Shown piece by piece: positions 1 through 8,592 of a DNA stretch of 64,000 bases (the stretch's first letter is position 1; the number at the start of each line of letters is the position of its first letter). The DNA is from Lactococcus lactis (GTDB lineage Bacteria > Bacillota > Bacilli > Lactobacillales > Streptococcaceae). The DNA is taken from contig NZ_CP118969.1 in NCBI RefSeq assembly GCF_029023865.1, positions 372,001 to 436,000 of the forward strand, read 5' to 3'. The notes beneath the pieces were generated by a model. The model had not been told where the DNA came from, searched no databases, and saw only the letters and a program-made list of their open reading frames with translations. The translations under genes were made by a program, and so were the position numbers.

Positions 1-731
1 TTATACTAATACAAATGATTTCAACAATTATTTTTGTTTTGTTTATGGGTAAAAAACTAGGATTTTCTGCTAATGTTTCTGCCCTAATGGCTTCTGGGAA
101 TGCAGTTTGTGGTTCATCAGCAATTGCCGCAGTTGAACCAGTTATTGGAGCTGAAACCAGTGAGAAAAGAACATCGATTGCGATGGTCAATCTTATGGGA
201 ACTATTTTAATGCTAAGTCTTCCATTTTTAGGAACTTGGATATTCGGTAATAATGATTTATTAAGGGGGGCACTGATTGGTGGAACAGAACAATCTGTTG
301 GTCAAGTCGTTGCTTCAGCAACAATGGTAAATCCAAACACAACAACCTTAGCCACTCTATTTAAAATTATGCGAATTATCATGCTCGTTTTTGTTGTTTT
401 ATATTTTGGTTTCAGAAGTAAAAAACAAAAAATAAATGAACAAGGACCTACTCAAATAAAAATTAAAAGAAATTCTTTTTTACCATGGTATGTTCTTGGT
501 TTCTTAGTGCTTTGTACTTTAGATACATTGATTCATTTTGTGCCGGAAGTTTCAGCTACCGCAAAATTTCTATCCGGTTGGTGTGAAACCATTGCCTTAG
601 CTGCTATTGGTTTACGACTAAATTTGGTTAAATTTATAAAAGCAGGAAAAAAATTACTGATTTATGGTTTATCTACTTTAGTCTTTCAAGTAGTTCTTGC
701 ACTTATTTTAATAAGCCTTTTAATCAAATAA
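1..731 (+). CDS. YeiH-family putative membrane exporter, 5'-truncated by window edge
   Basis: The frame is open to the first base of the window, so the N-terminus is missing; about 240 C-terminal residues are present. They are strongly hydrophobic with several membrane segments and contain the stretch GNAVCGSSAIAAVEP, typical of the YeiH/UPF0324 family (putative sulfate exporter group). Family knowledge: polytopic inner-membrane proteins whose substrate is not firmly established, often found beside LysR regulators. A LysR gene does lie nearby (2184-3005), but ldhB and small ORFs on the other strand separate them, so a link is only a guess. A stem-loop with a T-run follows the stop. Family call is fairly sure, function is not. 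Confidence 0.75.
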   Translation, partial: ILIQMISTIIFVLFMGKKLGFSANVSALMASGNAVCGSSAIAAVEPVIGAETSEKRTSIAMVNLMGTILMLSLPFLGTWIFGNNDLLRGALIGGTEQSVGQVVASATMVNPNTTTLATLFKIMRIIMLVFVVLYFGFRSKKQKINEQGPTQIKIKRNSFLPWYVLGFLVLCTLDTLIHFVPEVSATAKFLSGWCETIALAAIGLRLNLVKFIKAGKKLLIYGLSTLVFQVVLALILISLLIK

Positions 732-751
732 TTAGAATTAAAACAATAATA

Positions 752-785
752 AAGTCATTAAACCAGATATTTAGTGACTTTTTTG
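752..785 (+). terminator. Terminator after YeiH-family gene
   Basis: Ten-base inverted repeat (AAGTCATTAA paired with TTAGTGACTT, one G-T pair) followed by TTTTTGT. Confidence 0.75.
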
Positions 786-833
786 TGCTAATTATTATCA
801 GTTAAATTTTTGAACCTAGTAAAAAATTATTAA

Positions 834-908
834 TCAATCGGACTCATTAATGTTAAACCAGATTAATCCCCAAAGTGAAGCAATGACTAAAAAGAGTAGA
901 GCAAGCAT
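834..908 (-). CDS. Candidate 24-aa hydrophobic small protein downstream of ldhB
   Basis: Not in usual gene calls because of its size. On the minus strand an ATG follows the SD-like AAAGGA with a 7-nt spacer. The ORF encodes 24 residues: it starts MLALLFLVIA, is hydrophobic through about residue 20, and ends INESD, so it would be a single membrane-spanning peptide with an acidic tail. It lies 35 bp after the ldhB stop on the same strand with no terminator visible between them, so cotranscription is plausible. I do not recognise a family. The evidence is SD plus composition only; it could be chance in AT-rich DNA. Confidence 0.45.
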   Translation of the reverse strand: MLALLFLVIASLWGLIWFNINESD

Positions 909-943
909 TTTATTTTCCTTTATATTTGTAAGGTTTGGATAGA

Positions 944-1888
944 TTACTTAATAGATTCTATTACCTCTTTAAGTTGACTGACAGATTTTTCAAATTGTTT
1001 CTTTTCATAAGCATCAATATTTAGTTCAATGATTTCTCTAACACCATTTTGATTTACAATAGATGGAACACCGGTAAAGACACCTTCTTGACCATATTCA
1101 CCACGTAAATAGGCAGAAACTGGTAGAATTGCTTGTTCATTATTTAAGATGGCTTTGACAATTCTAGCTGTACTCATTCCAATGCCGTAATAAGTAGCCT
1201 GTTTTTTATCAATAATCTCATAGGCAGCATTTTTTACCTTATTTGACAAATTAGACAAATCTTCAACCCCTATTTTTTTATTTTTAACAATAAATTCAAG
1301 AATAGGTTTTCCACCTACCGTCGTGTGTGACCAAACTGCAACTTCAGAATCGCCATGTTCGCCAATAATATATCCATGAACGCTCCGTGGATCAATTTCT
1401 AGCTTTGTGGCCAACTCTTTTCTAAAACGAGTAGTATCCAAAGTTGTACCAGTTCCGACAATTCGAGATTGATCAAGACCAGAAGTTTCCCAAGCGACAT
1501 AGGTAAGAATATCCACAGGATTTGAAGCAATTACAAAAATACCATCAAAACCTGAGTCCATAACCTGAGTCACGATTGAGCGCATAATTTTAGCATTTGT
1601 ATTAACCAAATCTAAACGTGATTGACCTGGTTTTTGATTCACACCAGCCGTAACGACCACAATATCAGCATTTTTACAATCCTTGTAATCTCCAGCTCTC
1701 ACAATAACATTTTCTTGCCCCCAAGAAACGCCATCTAATAAATCTAAGGCTTCACCCTCAGCTTTATCCTGATTAACATCTATCAAAAGCAACTCATTAA
1801 CAAGTCCTTGATTAATCATTGAATAAGCAATACTTGTTCCAACAAAACCTGTTCCTATAACAACTACTTTTCTGCTTGTAATTTTCAT
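944..1888 (-). CDS. ldhB: L-lactate dehydrogenase (LdhB paralogue)
   Basis: Reduces pyruvate to L-lactate with NADH. The 314-residue protein shows the Rossmann glycine motif GTGFVGTS (12-19), the NAD-specific acidic residue after LLLID (D37), the mobile-loop segment KPGQSR (86-91) with catalytic Arg91, and the active-site EHGD with His178. Length matches the family. It is called LdhB, not Ldh, because it is monocistronic-like here and not next to pfk-pyk, where the main lactococcal ldh lies; that assignment is from knowledge of L. lactis. The start has a good SD (AAAAGGAGCTAAAAATG). A small hydrophobic ORF precedes it by 42 bp and another follows. Confidence 0.9.
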   Translation of the reverse strand: MKITSRKVVVIGTGFVGTSIAYSMINQGLVNELLLIDVNQDKAEGEALDLLDGVSWGQENVIVRAGDYKDCKNADIVVVTAGVNQKPGQSRLDLVNTNAKIMRSIVTQVMDSGFDGIFVIASNPVDILTYVAWETSGLDQSRIVGTGTTLDTTRFRKELATKLEIDPRSVHGYIIGEHGDSEVAVWSHTTVGGKPILEFIVKNKKIGVEDLSNLSNKVKNAAYEIIDKKQATYYGIGMSTARIVKAILNNEQAILPVSAYLRGEYGQEGVFTGVPSIVNQNGVREIIELNIDAYEKKQFEKSVSQLKEVIESIK

Positions 1889-1930
1889 TTTTAGCTCCTT
1901 TTCAATTTATGTATATTTTTTTTATAAAGC

Positions 1931-2017
1931 CTATCTGTTAAAAAGCCAAAGATAACTAATCATAGTACATAAAATTAAAATGATAGAAATTACAAAACTA
2001 ATGATGATAAAAGCCAA
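1931..2017 (-). CDS. Candidate 28-aa hydrophobic small protein upstream of ldhB
   Basis: A TTG-initiated ORF of 28 residues on the minus strand with a perfect AGGAGG SD 8 nt before the start. The peptide is almost entirely hydrophobic (AFIIISFVIS near the start, LWLFNR at the end), consistent with one membrane helix and a positive C-terminus. It lies between a good promoter (2072-2100) and ldhB, whose start is 42 bp further on, so it would be the first cistron of the ldhB transcript. Possible roles are a small membrane protein or a translated leader; I recognise no family. The SD strength makes it more convincing than the downstream ORF. Confidence 0.55.
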   Translation of the reverse strand: MAFIIISFVISIILILCTMISYLWLFNR

Positions 2018-2071
2018 TTCTATCTCCTCCTTCAACCCCTTTTTCTGATGTCTTTTATAAAATCTATAATT

Positions 2072-2100
2072 ATTTTATCTCTATTTTTATAATGTGTAAA
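2072..2100 (-). promoter_or_regulatory. Promoter of the small ORF-ldhB unit
   Basis: On the minus strand, TTTACA and TAAAAT are separated by exactly 17 bp, about 50 bp before the TTG of the 28-aa ORF. Confidence 0.7.
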
Positions 2101-2183
2101 ATGAATTTATTTTATCATTATTATTAATAAAAATAATAAAAAAACAAAAGCAGTTTGCGCATGTTTTTCTATTTTTATTAATT

Positions 2184-3005
2184 CTAATGAATTTCGGTTT
2201 CTTTTTTTATTTTACTAATTAATTTTTGAATCATAGGGTCTTTTTCTTCATCAAAAGAAACTCCTAGAAACTCTCTATGATAATTACTCCCAAGTTCTTG
2301 ATAAGGGATATCATCAGTTAAAAATGATTTAGAAATTAAAGAAGAACCTAAGCCTGCTTTGATATGGGAAATAATCATCTCATTGCTATTCATACGAACA
2401 ATGTTTCTTTGAGCAGAAGGAGCGGATTTGAGATATCTTTTGATATAATATCCAATTCCTGAACCAGATTCTCTGGTAAAGAATGTTTCTGAATCCGTAT
2501 TTCCGGCAAGTACTAATTCATCTAAAAATAAAGTAAATGTTTCGGTTTGATCGCTAATGAGTAATCGCTCAATGATTCCAAAATGTAAATCATGATTTGC
2601 AACTAATTCAAATACTTTTTCTGAGTCATACATATTAATTTCTACATCTAAATGTTCCAACTCGTCTTCAAATACTTTAAAGATTCTTGGCATAATACTT
2701 AGAGCAGCACTGTGTGAAACCCCAATTTTGAAAGGATGTTTTGCAAGAGATTTTTTTTGAACTTCAGCTTGGTCTTCCTCCCATTTTTTTAGATAGGCAA
2801 TAGCTTTGGGATAGAATAATATGGCGGCTTCAGTCGGAATGATTTCTTGGTGTTTTCCTCTTAAAAATAATGTTGATTTTAATTCTTCTTCGAGTTTCTT
2901 AATTCTCACGGTTACAGTGGGTTGGGAAATAAATAAATATTTTCCAGCTAAGGTAAAACTTTTAGTTTCATAAACGACGATAAAGGTCTCAAATAATGAA
3001 AACAT
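2184..3005 (-). CDS. LysR-family transcriptional regulator
   Basis: A 273-residue protein with an N-terminal winged helix-turn-helix (about residues 1-60; SFTLAGKYLFISQPTVTVRI is the typical LysR recognition region) and a C-terminal effector-binding domain. SD GGGAGAAAATCAC precedes the ATG. It is transcribed divergently from the TDT-family transporter gene at 3160 with 154 very AT-rich bases between, the classic arrangement for a LysR protein controlling its neighbour and itself. The effector is unknown. By context it may respond to the transporter's substrate. Confidence 0.85.
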   Translation of the reverse strand: MFSLFETFIVVYETKSFTLAGKYLFISQPTVTVRIKKLEEELKSTLFLRGKHQEIIPTEAAILFYPKAIAYLKKWEEDQAEVQKKSLAKHPFKIGVSHSAALSIMPRIFKVFEDELEHLDVEINMYDSEKVFELVANHDLHFGIIERLLISDQTETFTLFLDELVLAGNTDSETFFTRESGSGIGYYIKRYLKSAPSAQRNIVRMNSNEMIISHIKAGLGSSLISKSFLTDDIPYQELGSNYHREFLGVSFDEEKDPMIQKLISKIKKETEIH

Positions 3006-3159
3006 GTGATTTTCTCCCTAAAATACAAAAATAGCAAATTATTTTTTTTAATTTATATGATTATAATAATTTATTTTACAAATTAAATCAACTATTATAT
3101 ATTATTAATAGAATCAATTATTTAAGACGAATTAATAAAAAATATAGAAAGAGAAGTCT

Positions 3160-4134
3160 ATGATGTATTCAAAATTCATATCATTTTTAAAACAAATTCC
3201 CCTTCCGATATGTGGCTTAATTTTGGGTTTAATATCCTTAGGGAATCTCCTTTACAGTAAAGGTTACCCTATTTTAGGAAATTCTTACGATATGTTAGGT
3301 TTATTCCTGATGTTTTTAATTTTGCTCAAGATAGTACTGGCAATGAAACATACAATTTCGACTTTGAATGACCCAATTGTAGCCTCTGTTTCACCAACTT
3401 TTACGATGTCTTTAATGGTACTAAGCGTATTTTTAAAACGTTTGTCCGGCTTTAGTCTTCTTGCGAATGTTACTTGGTGGACTGCTTTAATCTTGCATCT
3501 TATCTTAATGATGTATTTTATTTATCTTCATGTGCTACCAAAAGAATTAAAAATACATGATGTTTATCCAAGCTGGTTTATTACTTTTGTAGGCATTGGG
3601 GTAATATCGGCAACATCACCAGATTTCGGTCTTGAAGTGGGTAAAGTTGTGGTTTGGATAACATTACTCTTTTACTTTATTCTTCTTCCTATTGTTATGC
3701 ATAGAGTTTTCATTTTACGAAAAATGCACAAATCTTTACTTCCTTTGATTACAATTATCACGGCACCAGGTTCACTTGGTTTAGTAGGATACCTCACTGT
3801 TGTAGAAGCAAAATCTAAAATATTCGTTATCTTTTTATTTATTTTATCGCAAGCTATCTATTTTATAACTTTAGGCTTGCTGACAAAACTTTTGAGAAAT
3901 GCCTTTTATCCTAGTTATGCTGCCTTTACATTTCCTCTCGTTATTTCTGCAACTGCGGTAAATTTAACAAGTAAACTCAGCGTTTTTCAGTTCCTGAATT
4001 TAGAATTATTAGCGAATATGGAAATCCCTATAGCAATTGCAATCGTTACTTATGTGCTCATCAGATACTGTATTTTTTTAGGATCAAAATTAATTCAGAT
4101 TATGTCTGAAAAATATTCTCCTGAAAGTATATAA
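3160..4134 (+). CDS. TDT-family (tellurite resistance/dicarboxylate) membrane transporter
   Basis: A 324-residue, strongly hydrophobic protein with about ten predicted membrane segments. The N-terminal segment with IPLPICGLILGLISLGN and the spacing of helices resemble the voltage-dependent anion channel/TDT family (TehA, Mae1 relatives). Family members export or import anions such as dicarboxylates or sulfite; the substrate here cannot be read from sequence. The start is one of two adjacent ATGs after a weak purine-rich SD. The divergent LysR gene probably regulates it. A strong terminator follows. Confidence 0.7.
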   Translation: MMYSKFISFLKQIPLPICGLILGLISLGNLLYSKGYPILGNSYDMLGLFLMFLILLKIVLAMKHTISTLNDPIVASVSPTFTMSLMVLSVFLKRLSGFSLLANVTWWTALILHLILMMYFIYLHVLPKELKIHDVYPSWFITFVGIGVISATSPDFGLEVGKVVVWITLLFYFILLPIVMHRVFILRKMHKSLLPLITIITAPGSLGLVGYLTVVEAKSKIFVIFLFILSQAIYFITLGLLTKLLRNAFYPSYAAFTFPLVISATAVNLTSKLSVFQFLNLELLANMEIPIAIAIVTYVLIRYCIFLGSKLIQIMSEKYSPESI

Positions 4135-4157
4135 AAATAAATCATTGATAAAAATTA

Positions 4158-4192
4158 CCACTAGGTCAATAATCTAGTGGCTTTTTATTTTG
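4158..4192 (+). terminator. Terminator after TDT-family gene
   Basis: Stem CCACTAG/CTAGTGG with a 9-nt loop, then CTTTTTATTTT. Confidence 0.85.
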
Positions 4193-4291
4193 CTTTAAAA
4201 ATAGAGTATATCAAGCTCAATAGAGCCTTAAGAAATCCTTTATAAATGAGACAATAATTTTAAAAATGCCTATAAAAAAAGGGACACATTG

Positions 4292-4300
4292 TGTTATAAT
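4292..4300 (+). promoter_or_regulatory. Extended -10 promoter of thiI
   Basis: TGTTATAAT (TGn-TATAAT) with no good -35. It leaves a leader of about 118 nt, which contains an AATCATT/AATGATT inverted repeat. Confidence 0.6.
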
Positions 4301-4393
4301 TAGAACGCTGCGTGCTTTTTTTCTTTAAATAAAGAAGATTTGACTGGTTTTTTAACTTAAATCATTCATTTTTTTGAAGTATTTAATGATTAA

Positions 4394-5644
<1,251 letters not shown>

Positions 5645-5649
5645 TAAAA

Positions 5650-5683
5650 AATGCTACTTATAATATTATGAGTAGCATTTTCA
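5650..5683 (+). terminator. Terminator after thiI
   Basis: Stem AATGCTACT/AGTAGCATT followed by TTTCATTT. Confidence 0.8.
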
Positions 5684-5716
5684 TTTGATTAGGAAACTAC
5701 GATTGATAGTCTAAAC

Positions 5717-5745
5717 TTGACAAAGATTGGAAACAAGGATATAAT
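5717..5745 (+). promoter_or_regulatory. Consensus promoter of the MFS gene
   Basis: TTGACA, 17 bp, TATAAT: a perfect sigma-A promoter. The leader to the ATG at 5858 is about 105 nt. Confidence 0.85.
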
Positions 5746-5857
5746 TACCAACGTTATTTATAAACTTAGAAAAAATTAATTGAGTTCATCAGTATAGCAA
5801 GACTTATTAGGAATTTTATTTAAAGAAGATGATACTCAATTTATAGGAAAGGATTTT

Positions 5858-7261
5858 ATGTCAGACAGAATAAAGGCTTTAATTGCCTTAGGGATATTTA
5901 CATTTATGTCAAAATTGGATGGTTCAATTGTTAATATTGCTCTACCAACAATGTCAAAGGAGCTTCATGTCTCTACTTCTCAAATCACTTGGGTGGTGAC
6001 AATCTATTTAATTGTAATTTCAGCGATTGTACTGATTTTTGGCCGTTTAGGCGATTTAATAGGTAAATCACGAATTGCCCGCATTGGTTGGGGAATTTTT
6101 ATTTTAGGCTCTGCACTTGCTGGGTTAAATTTTGGTTGGGGCTTAGGTTTTCTTCTTTTTGCACGGGTGATTCAGGCTATTGGGGCGTCAATGTTTATGG
6201 CAACCGGTTTTGGAATTATTTCAGAAATTTTCCCACCTGAAAGTCGAGCAAGAGCACTTTCCATTTCAGCGATGTTTGTATCGGTTGGCTCAATCGCTGG
6301 ACCTGCCCTTGGAGGACTGATTTTACAGGTCGCTTCATGGAATTATATCTTTTGGATAAATGTCCCTATCGGAATTTTAGCATGGATTTTTGGAAATCAT
6401 GCTTTGCCAAAAGAAAAAACCAGTGGAAAATGGTCGGATATTGATTTTAAAGGTGGAACATTAATGACTTCTGTTATTGTTTTACTTTTCTTAGCTCTTA
6501 ATTTTGGGCAAGCTTTGGGTTGGACCAATCCATTAATTATTATTGGTGCATTGCTTGGCTTTATTCTCTTTGGAATATTTATTTTAACAGAGAAAAAGGT
6601 CGCTCAGCCTTTGCTTGATTTAGGAATTTTTAAATCAAAATTATTTTCAATGAGTATTATTATGGCTCTCTTTAATTTTACAGTATCGATGTTCTCAAGT
6701 ATTTTGTTACCATTCTACTTACAAGATTTTAGAAATTATGGGCCAGGCTTGGCAGGGATGATTATGATGGCTTATCCTGTTGCTATGCTGATTGCTAGCC
6801 CTTTAGCAGGTTCGGCAGCAGATAAAATGGATAAAGAAATTGTTACTTTTGTAGGAATTTCAGGGATTGTTTTGTCACAGCTCGGCTATTTACTGATAAA
6901 TCCGCATTCTGCTCCATGGCTAGTTGTTGTTATTCTTTTGATTCAAGGAATGTCTATGGGGATTTTCCAAAGTCCGAACAATGCTTTGATTATGGAAACT
7001 GTTGACCGTAAGTATTTAGGAATTGCTGGGTCAGTTAATTCTCTTGCCCGTAATATGGCCTTTGTTTTAGGGACGTCTTTAGCAACATTGATTTTATTCA
7101 CAGCGATGTCTAATCAGTTGGGGTATAAGGTAACAACTTATTTGCACAATCAACCAGATGTCTTTTTACACGGTTTCCACGTGGCCTTCTATTTTTCAAC
7201 ATTTCTTGTTTTAGTAACTTGGGTTCTTGGCTTATTCCGCTTGTTGGGACGTAAAAAGTAA
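5858..7261 (+). CDS. MFS drug:H+ antiporter, DHA2 (EmrB/QacA) type
   Basis: A 467-residue polytopic protein with about 14 predicted membrane segments. LDGSIVNIALPTM near the N-terminus is the motif of the 14-helix DHA2 group, and GRLGDLIGKSRIARIG is the MFS motif A loop between helices 2 and 3. Family members export cationic drugs or other amphiphiles with proton exchange; the substrate is not readable. The start follows AGGAAAGGA. It has a perfect promoter and its own terminator and no adjacent TetR/MarR regulator, so it may be expressed constitutively. Confidence 0.82.
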   Translation: MSDRIKALIALGIFTFMSKLDGSIVNIALPTMSKELHVSTSQITWVVTIYLIVISAIVLIFGRLGDLIGKSRIARIGWGIFILGSALAGLNFGWGLGFLLFARVIQAIGASMFMATGFGIISEIFPPESRARALSISAMFVSVGSIAGPALGGLILQVASWNYIFWINVPIGILAWIFGNHALPKEKTSGKWSDIDFKGGTLMTSVIVLLFLALNFGQALGWTNPLIIIGALLGFILFGIFILTEKKVAQPLLDLGIFKSKLFSMSIIMALFNFTVSMFSSILLPFYLQDFRNYGPGLAGMIMMAYPVAMLIASPLAGSAADKMDKEIVTFVGISGIVLSQLGYLLINPHSAPWLVVVILLIQGMSMGIFQSPNNALIMETVDRKYLGIAGSVNSLARNMAFVLGTSLATLILFTAMSNQLGYKVTTYLHNQPDVFLHGFHVAFYFSTFLVLVTWVLGLFRLLGRKK

Positions 7262-7264
7262 AAT

Positions 7265-7291
7265 AAAAACAATCTAAATGATTGTTTTTTT
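7265..7291 (+). terminator. Terminator after MFS gene
   Basis: AAAACAATC/GATTGTTTT stem, TAAAT loop, run of T. It abuts the TTACTGACAG palindrome at 7290. Confidence 0.85.
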
Positions 7292-7314
7292 ACTGACAGA
7301 ATTTCTGTCAGTAA
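7290..7314. repeat. Head-to-head TTACTGACAG palindrome
   Basis: TTACTGACAG, loop AATTT, CTGTCAGTAA. The same 25 bp recur exactly at 63266-63290. It lies just after a separate terminator, so it is not needed for termination here. Confidence 0.9.
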
Positions 7315-7318
7315 AATG

Positions 7319-7364
7319 TTTACATGTGTAAATTTTCACGTACTAAATATATTGATAATTTAGT
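7319..7364. promoter_or_regulatory. Two inverted repeats before azoR, candidate operators
   Basis: TTTACA-TG-TGTAAA (7319-7332) and ACTAAAT-N9-ATTTAGT (7342-7364). The second overlaps the -35 box of the azoR promoter. Such placement suggests a repressor site, but the regulator is unknown. Confidence 0.4.
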
Positions 7365-7379
7365 AAAGTTTGCTATAAT
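7352..7379 (+). promoter_or_regulatory. Promoter of azoR
   Basis: TTGATA, 16 bp, TATAAT, with an extended -10 TG at 7371-7372. Confidence 0.75.
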
Positions 7380-7421
7380 AATTTTTATAACACAAAAATA
7401 ATTTCTATAAAGGAACAAAAT

Positions 7422-8027
7422 ATGTCTAAACTTCTTGTTGTAAAAGGTCACCCACTTACTGCTGATTATTCACTTTCACTCAAAGGTCTTGATGCTTTCG
7501 TCAAAGCCTATAAAGCTGCTCATCCAGAAGATGAAATTGAAGAACTAGATGTTTTCAGTGCTGATATTCCAACTTTGAATACTGAATTGGTCAGTACAAT
7601 GTTCGCAGGTGAGAATGCTGAACTTACAGCTTCACAAAAAGATAAATTGGCTCGTTTTGCTGGTTTTACAGAACAATTTTTGTCAGCTGATAAAGTAGTC
7701 ATTGCTAATCCAATGTATAACTTGATGATTCCTGCTGAACTTAAATCTTGGGTTGATACAGTCAATGTTGCCGGTAAAACATTCAAATATACAGCCGAAG
7801 GTCCTGTTGGTTTAGCAAATGGCAAAAAAGTCTTGCACTTACAAGCTAATGGTGGAGTTTATGGAGCACAAGATCCAGCAACAATTTACATGTCAGCAAT
7901 CTTCAATTTTATCGGTAGCGATTTTAGACAAATTGCCGTTGAAGGACATGCTTATGATCCAGAAAAAACAGAAGAACTTCTTGCTGAATTCATTAATAAA
8001 GTAGAGTTAGAAGCTCAAACATTCTAA
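7422..8027 (+). CDS. azoR: FMN-dependent NADH-azoreductase / quinone reductase
   Basis: A 201-residue flavodoxin-fold protein of the AzoR (AcpD) family, which reduces quinones and azo compounds with NADH in the cytoplasm. [11 protein letters not shown] at the N-terminus forms the first strand and FMN-phosphate loop, [17 protein letters not shown] is the conserved flavin-contact region (about 105-121), and LQANGGVYG is the second FMN loop. Length is normal. It has its own promoter with two palindromes and its own terminator. In other Firmicutes azoreductases are induced by quinone/thiol stress via MarR/DUF24 repressors; the palindromes make that plausible here, but this is inference. Confidence 0.88.
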   Translation: MSKLLVVKGHPLTADYSLSLKGLDAFVKAYKAAHPEDEIEELDVFSADIPTLNTELVSTMFAGENAELTASQKDKLARFAGFTEQFLSADKVVIANPMYNLMIPAELKSWVDTVNVAGKTFKYTAEGPVGLANGKKVLHLQANGGVYGAQDPATIYMSAIFNFIGSDFRQIAVEGHAYDPEKTEELLAEFINKVELEAQTF

Positions 8028-8030
8028 AGA

Positions 8031-8057
8031 AAAGTCTGTCATTGAACAGACTTTTTA
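8031..8057 (+). terminator. Terminator after azoR
   Basis: Stem AAAGTCTGT/ACAGACTTT, loop CATTGA, then TTATT. Confidence 0.8.
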
Positions 8058-8063
8058 TTGAAT

Positions 8064-8105
8064 TTACTGACAGAAAATAGGAGAGTCATATTTTTCTGTC
8101 AGTAA
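8064..8105. repeat. TTACTGACAG pair spanning the leader of the OsmC-like gene
   Basis: Converging copies at 8064-8073 and 8096-8105, separated by 22 bp, 17 bp before the ATG at 8122. In RNA they could pair and form a stem just 5' of the SD. Confidence 0.75.
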
Positions 8106-8121
8106 ATTGAAAGGATAAAAA

Positions 8122-8556
8122 ATGGTAAAACATCTTTTTAATTCACATATTGATTGGTTGGGGGGGAGAAATTCCATCGGTGACTTACAGGCTGGGGCAC
8201 TGAATGAAAAAATTTCAATTCCTAAAACTATGGATGGTCCAGGAGTCGGAACAAATCCTGATGAAATGCTACTCGGAGCAGCCAGTACTTGTTATTCGAT
8301 TACATTAGCTGCCATGCTTGAGCGAAATGATATTCTCCTGGAACATCTGAAAGTAGATGCTAAAGGAGTAGTTGATGTGACAAAAGGAACCTTTACTTAT
8401 GAAAAAATAACTTATCATGTCGCTATGAAATTGACAAAAGAATCAGATGAAGTTAAAGCAATTAAACTTGCCAAACGGGCAGAAAGTTCTTGCATGATTT
8501 CAAGAGCGATTCAAGGAAACATTGAGTTAGAAACGATTATTAGAATTGAAAAATAA
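8122..8556 (+). CDS. OsmC/Ohr-family peroxide-stress protein
   Basis: A 144-residue protein of the OsmC/Ohr fold. The two family cysteines are visible, Cys57 in GAASTCYSI and Cys124 in AESSCMIS, which form the peroxidatic/resolving pair that reduces organic hydroperoxides. PDEMLLGAAS is the characteristic helix start. Whether it is Ohr-like or OsmC-like cannot be settled by eye. SD GAAAGGA precedes the ATG. The gene is bracketed by TTACTGACAG palindromes, and its stop codon lies within the downstream hairpin. Confidence 0.8.
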   Translation: MVKHLFNSHIDWLGGRNSIGDLQAGALNEKISIPKTMDGPGVGTNPDEMLLGAASTCYSITLAAMLERNDILLEHLKVDAKGVVDVTKGTFTYEKITYHVAMKLTKESDEVKAIKLAKRAESSCMISRAIQGNIELETIIRIEK

Positions 8557-8592
8557 AAAGTTACTGACAGGTCTGTCAGTAACTTTTTATTT
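8551..8592. terminator. Bidirectional terminator built from TTACTGACAG palindrome
   Basis: A 20-bp perfect stem with a 2-base spacer: AAATAAAAAGTTACTGACAG against its complement. It covers the stop codon of the OsmC-like gene and reaches the stop codon of the convergent antiporter gene, so it can terminate both. Confidence 0.88.
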
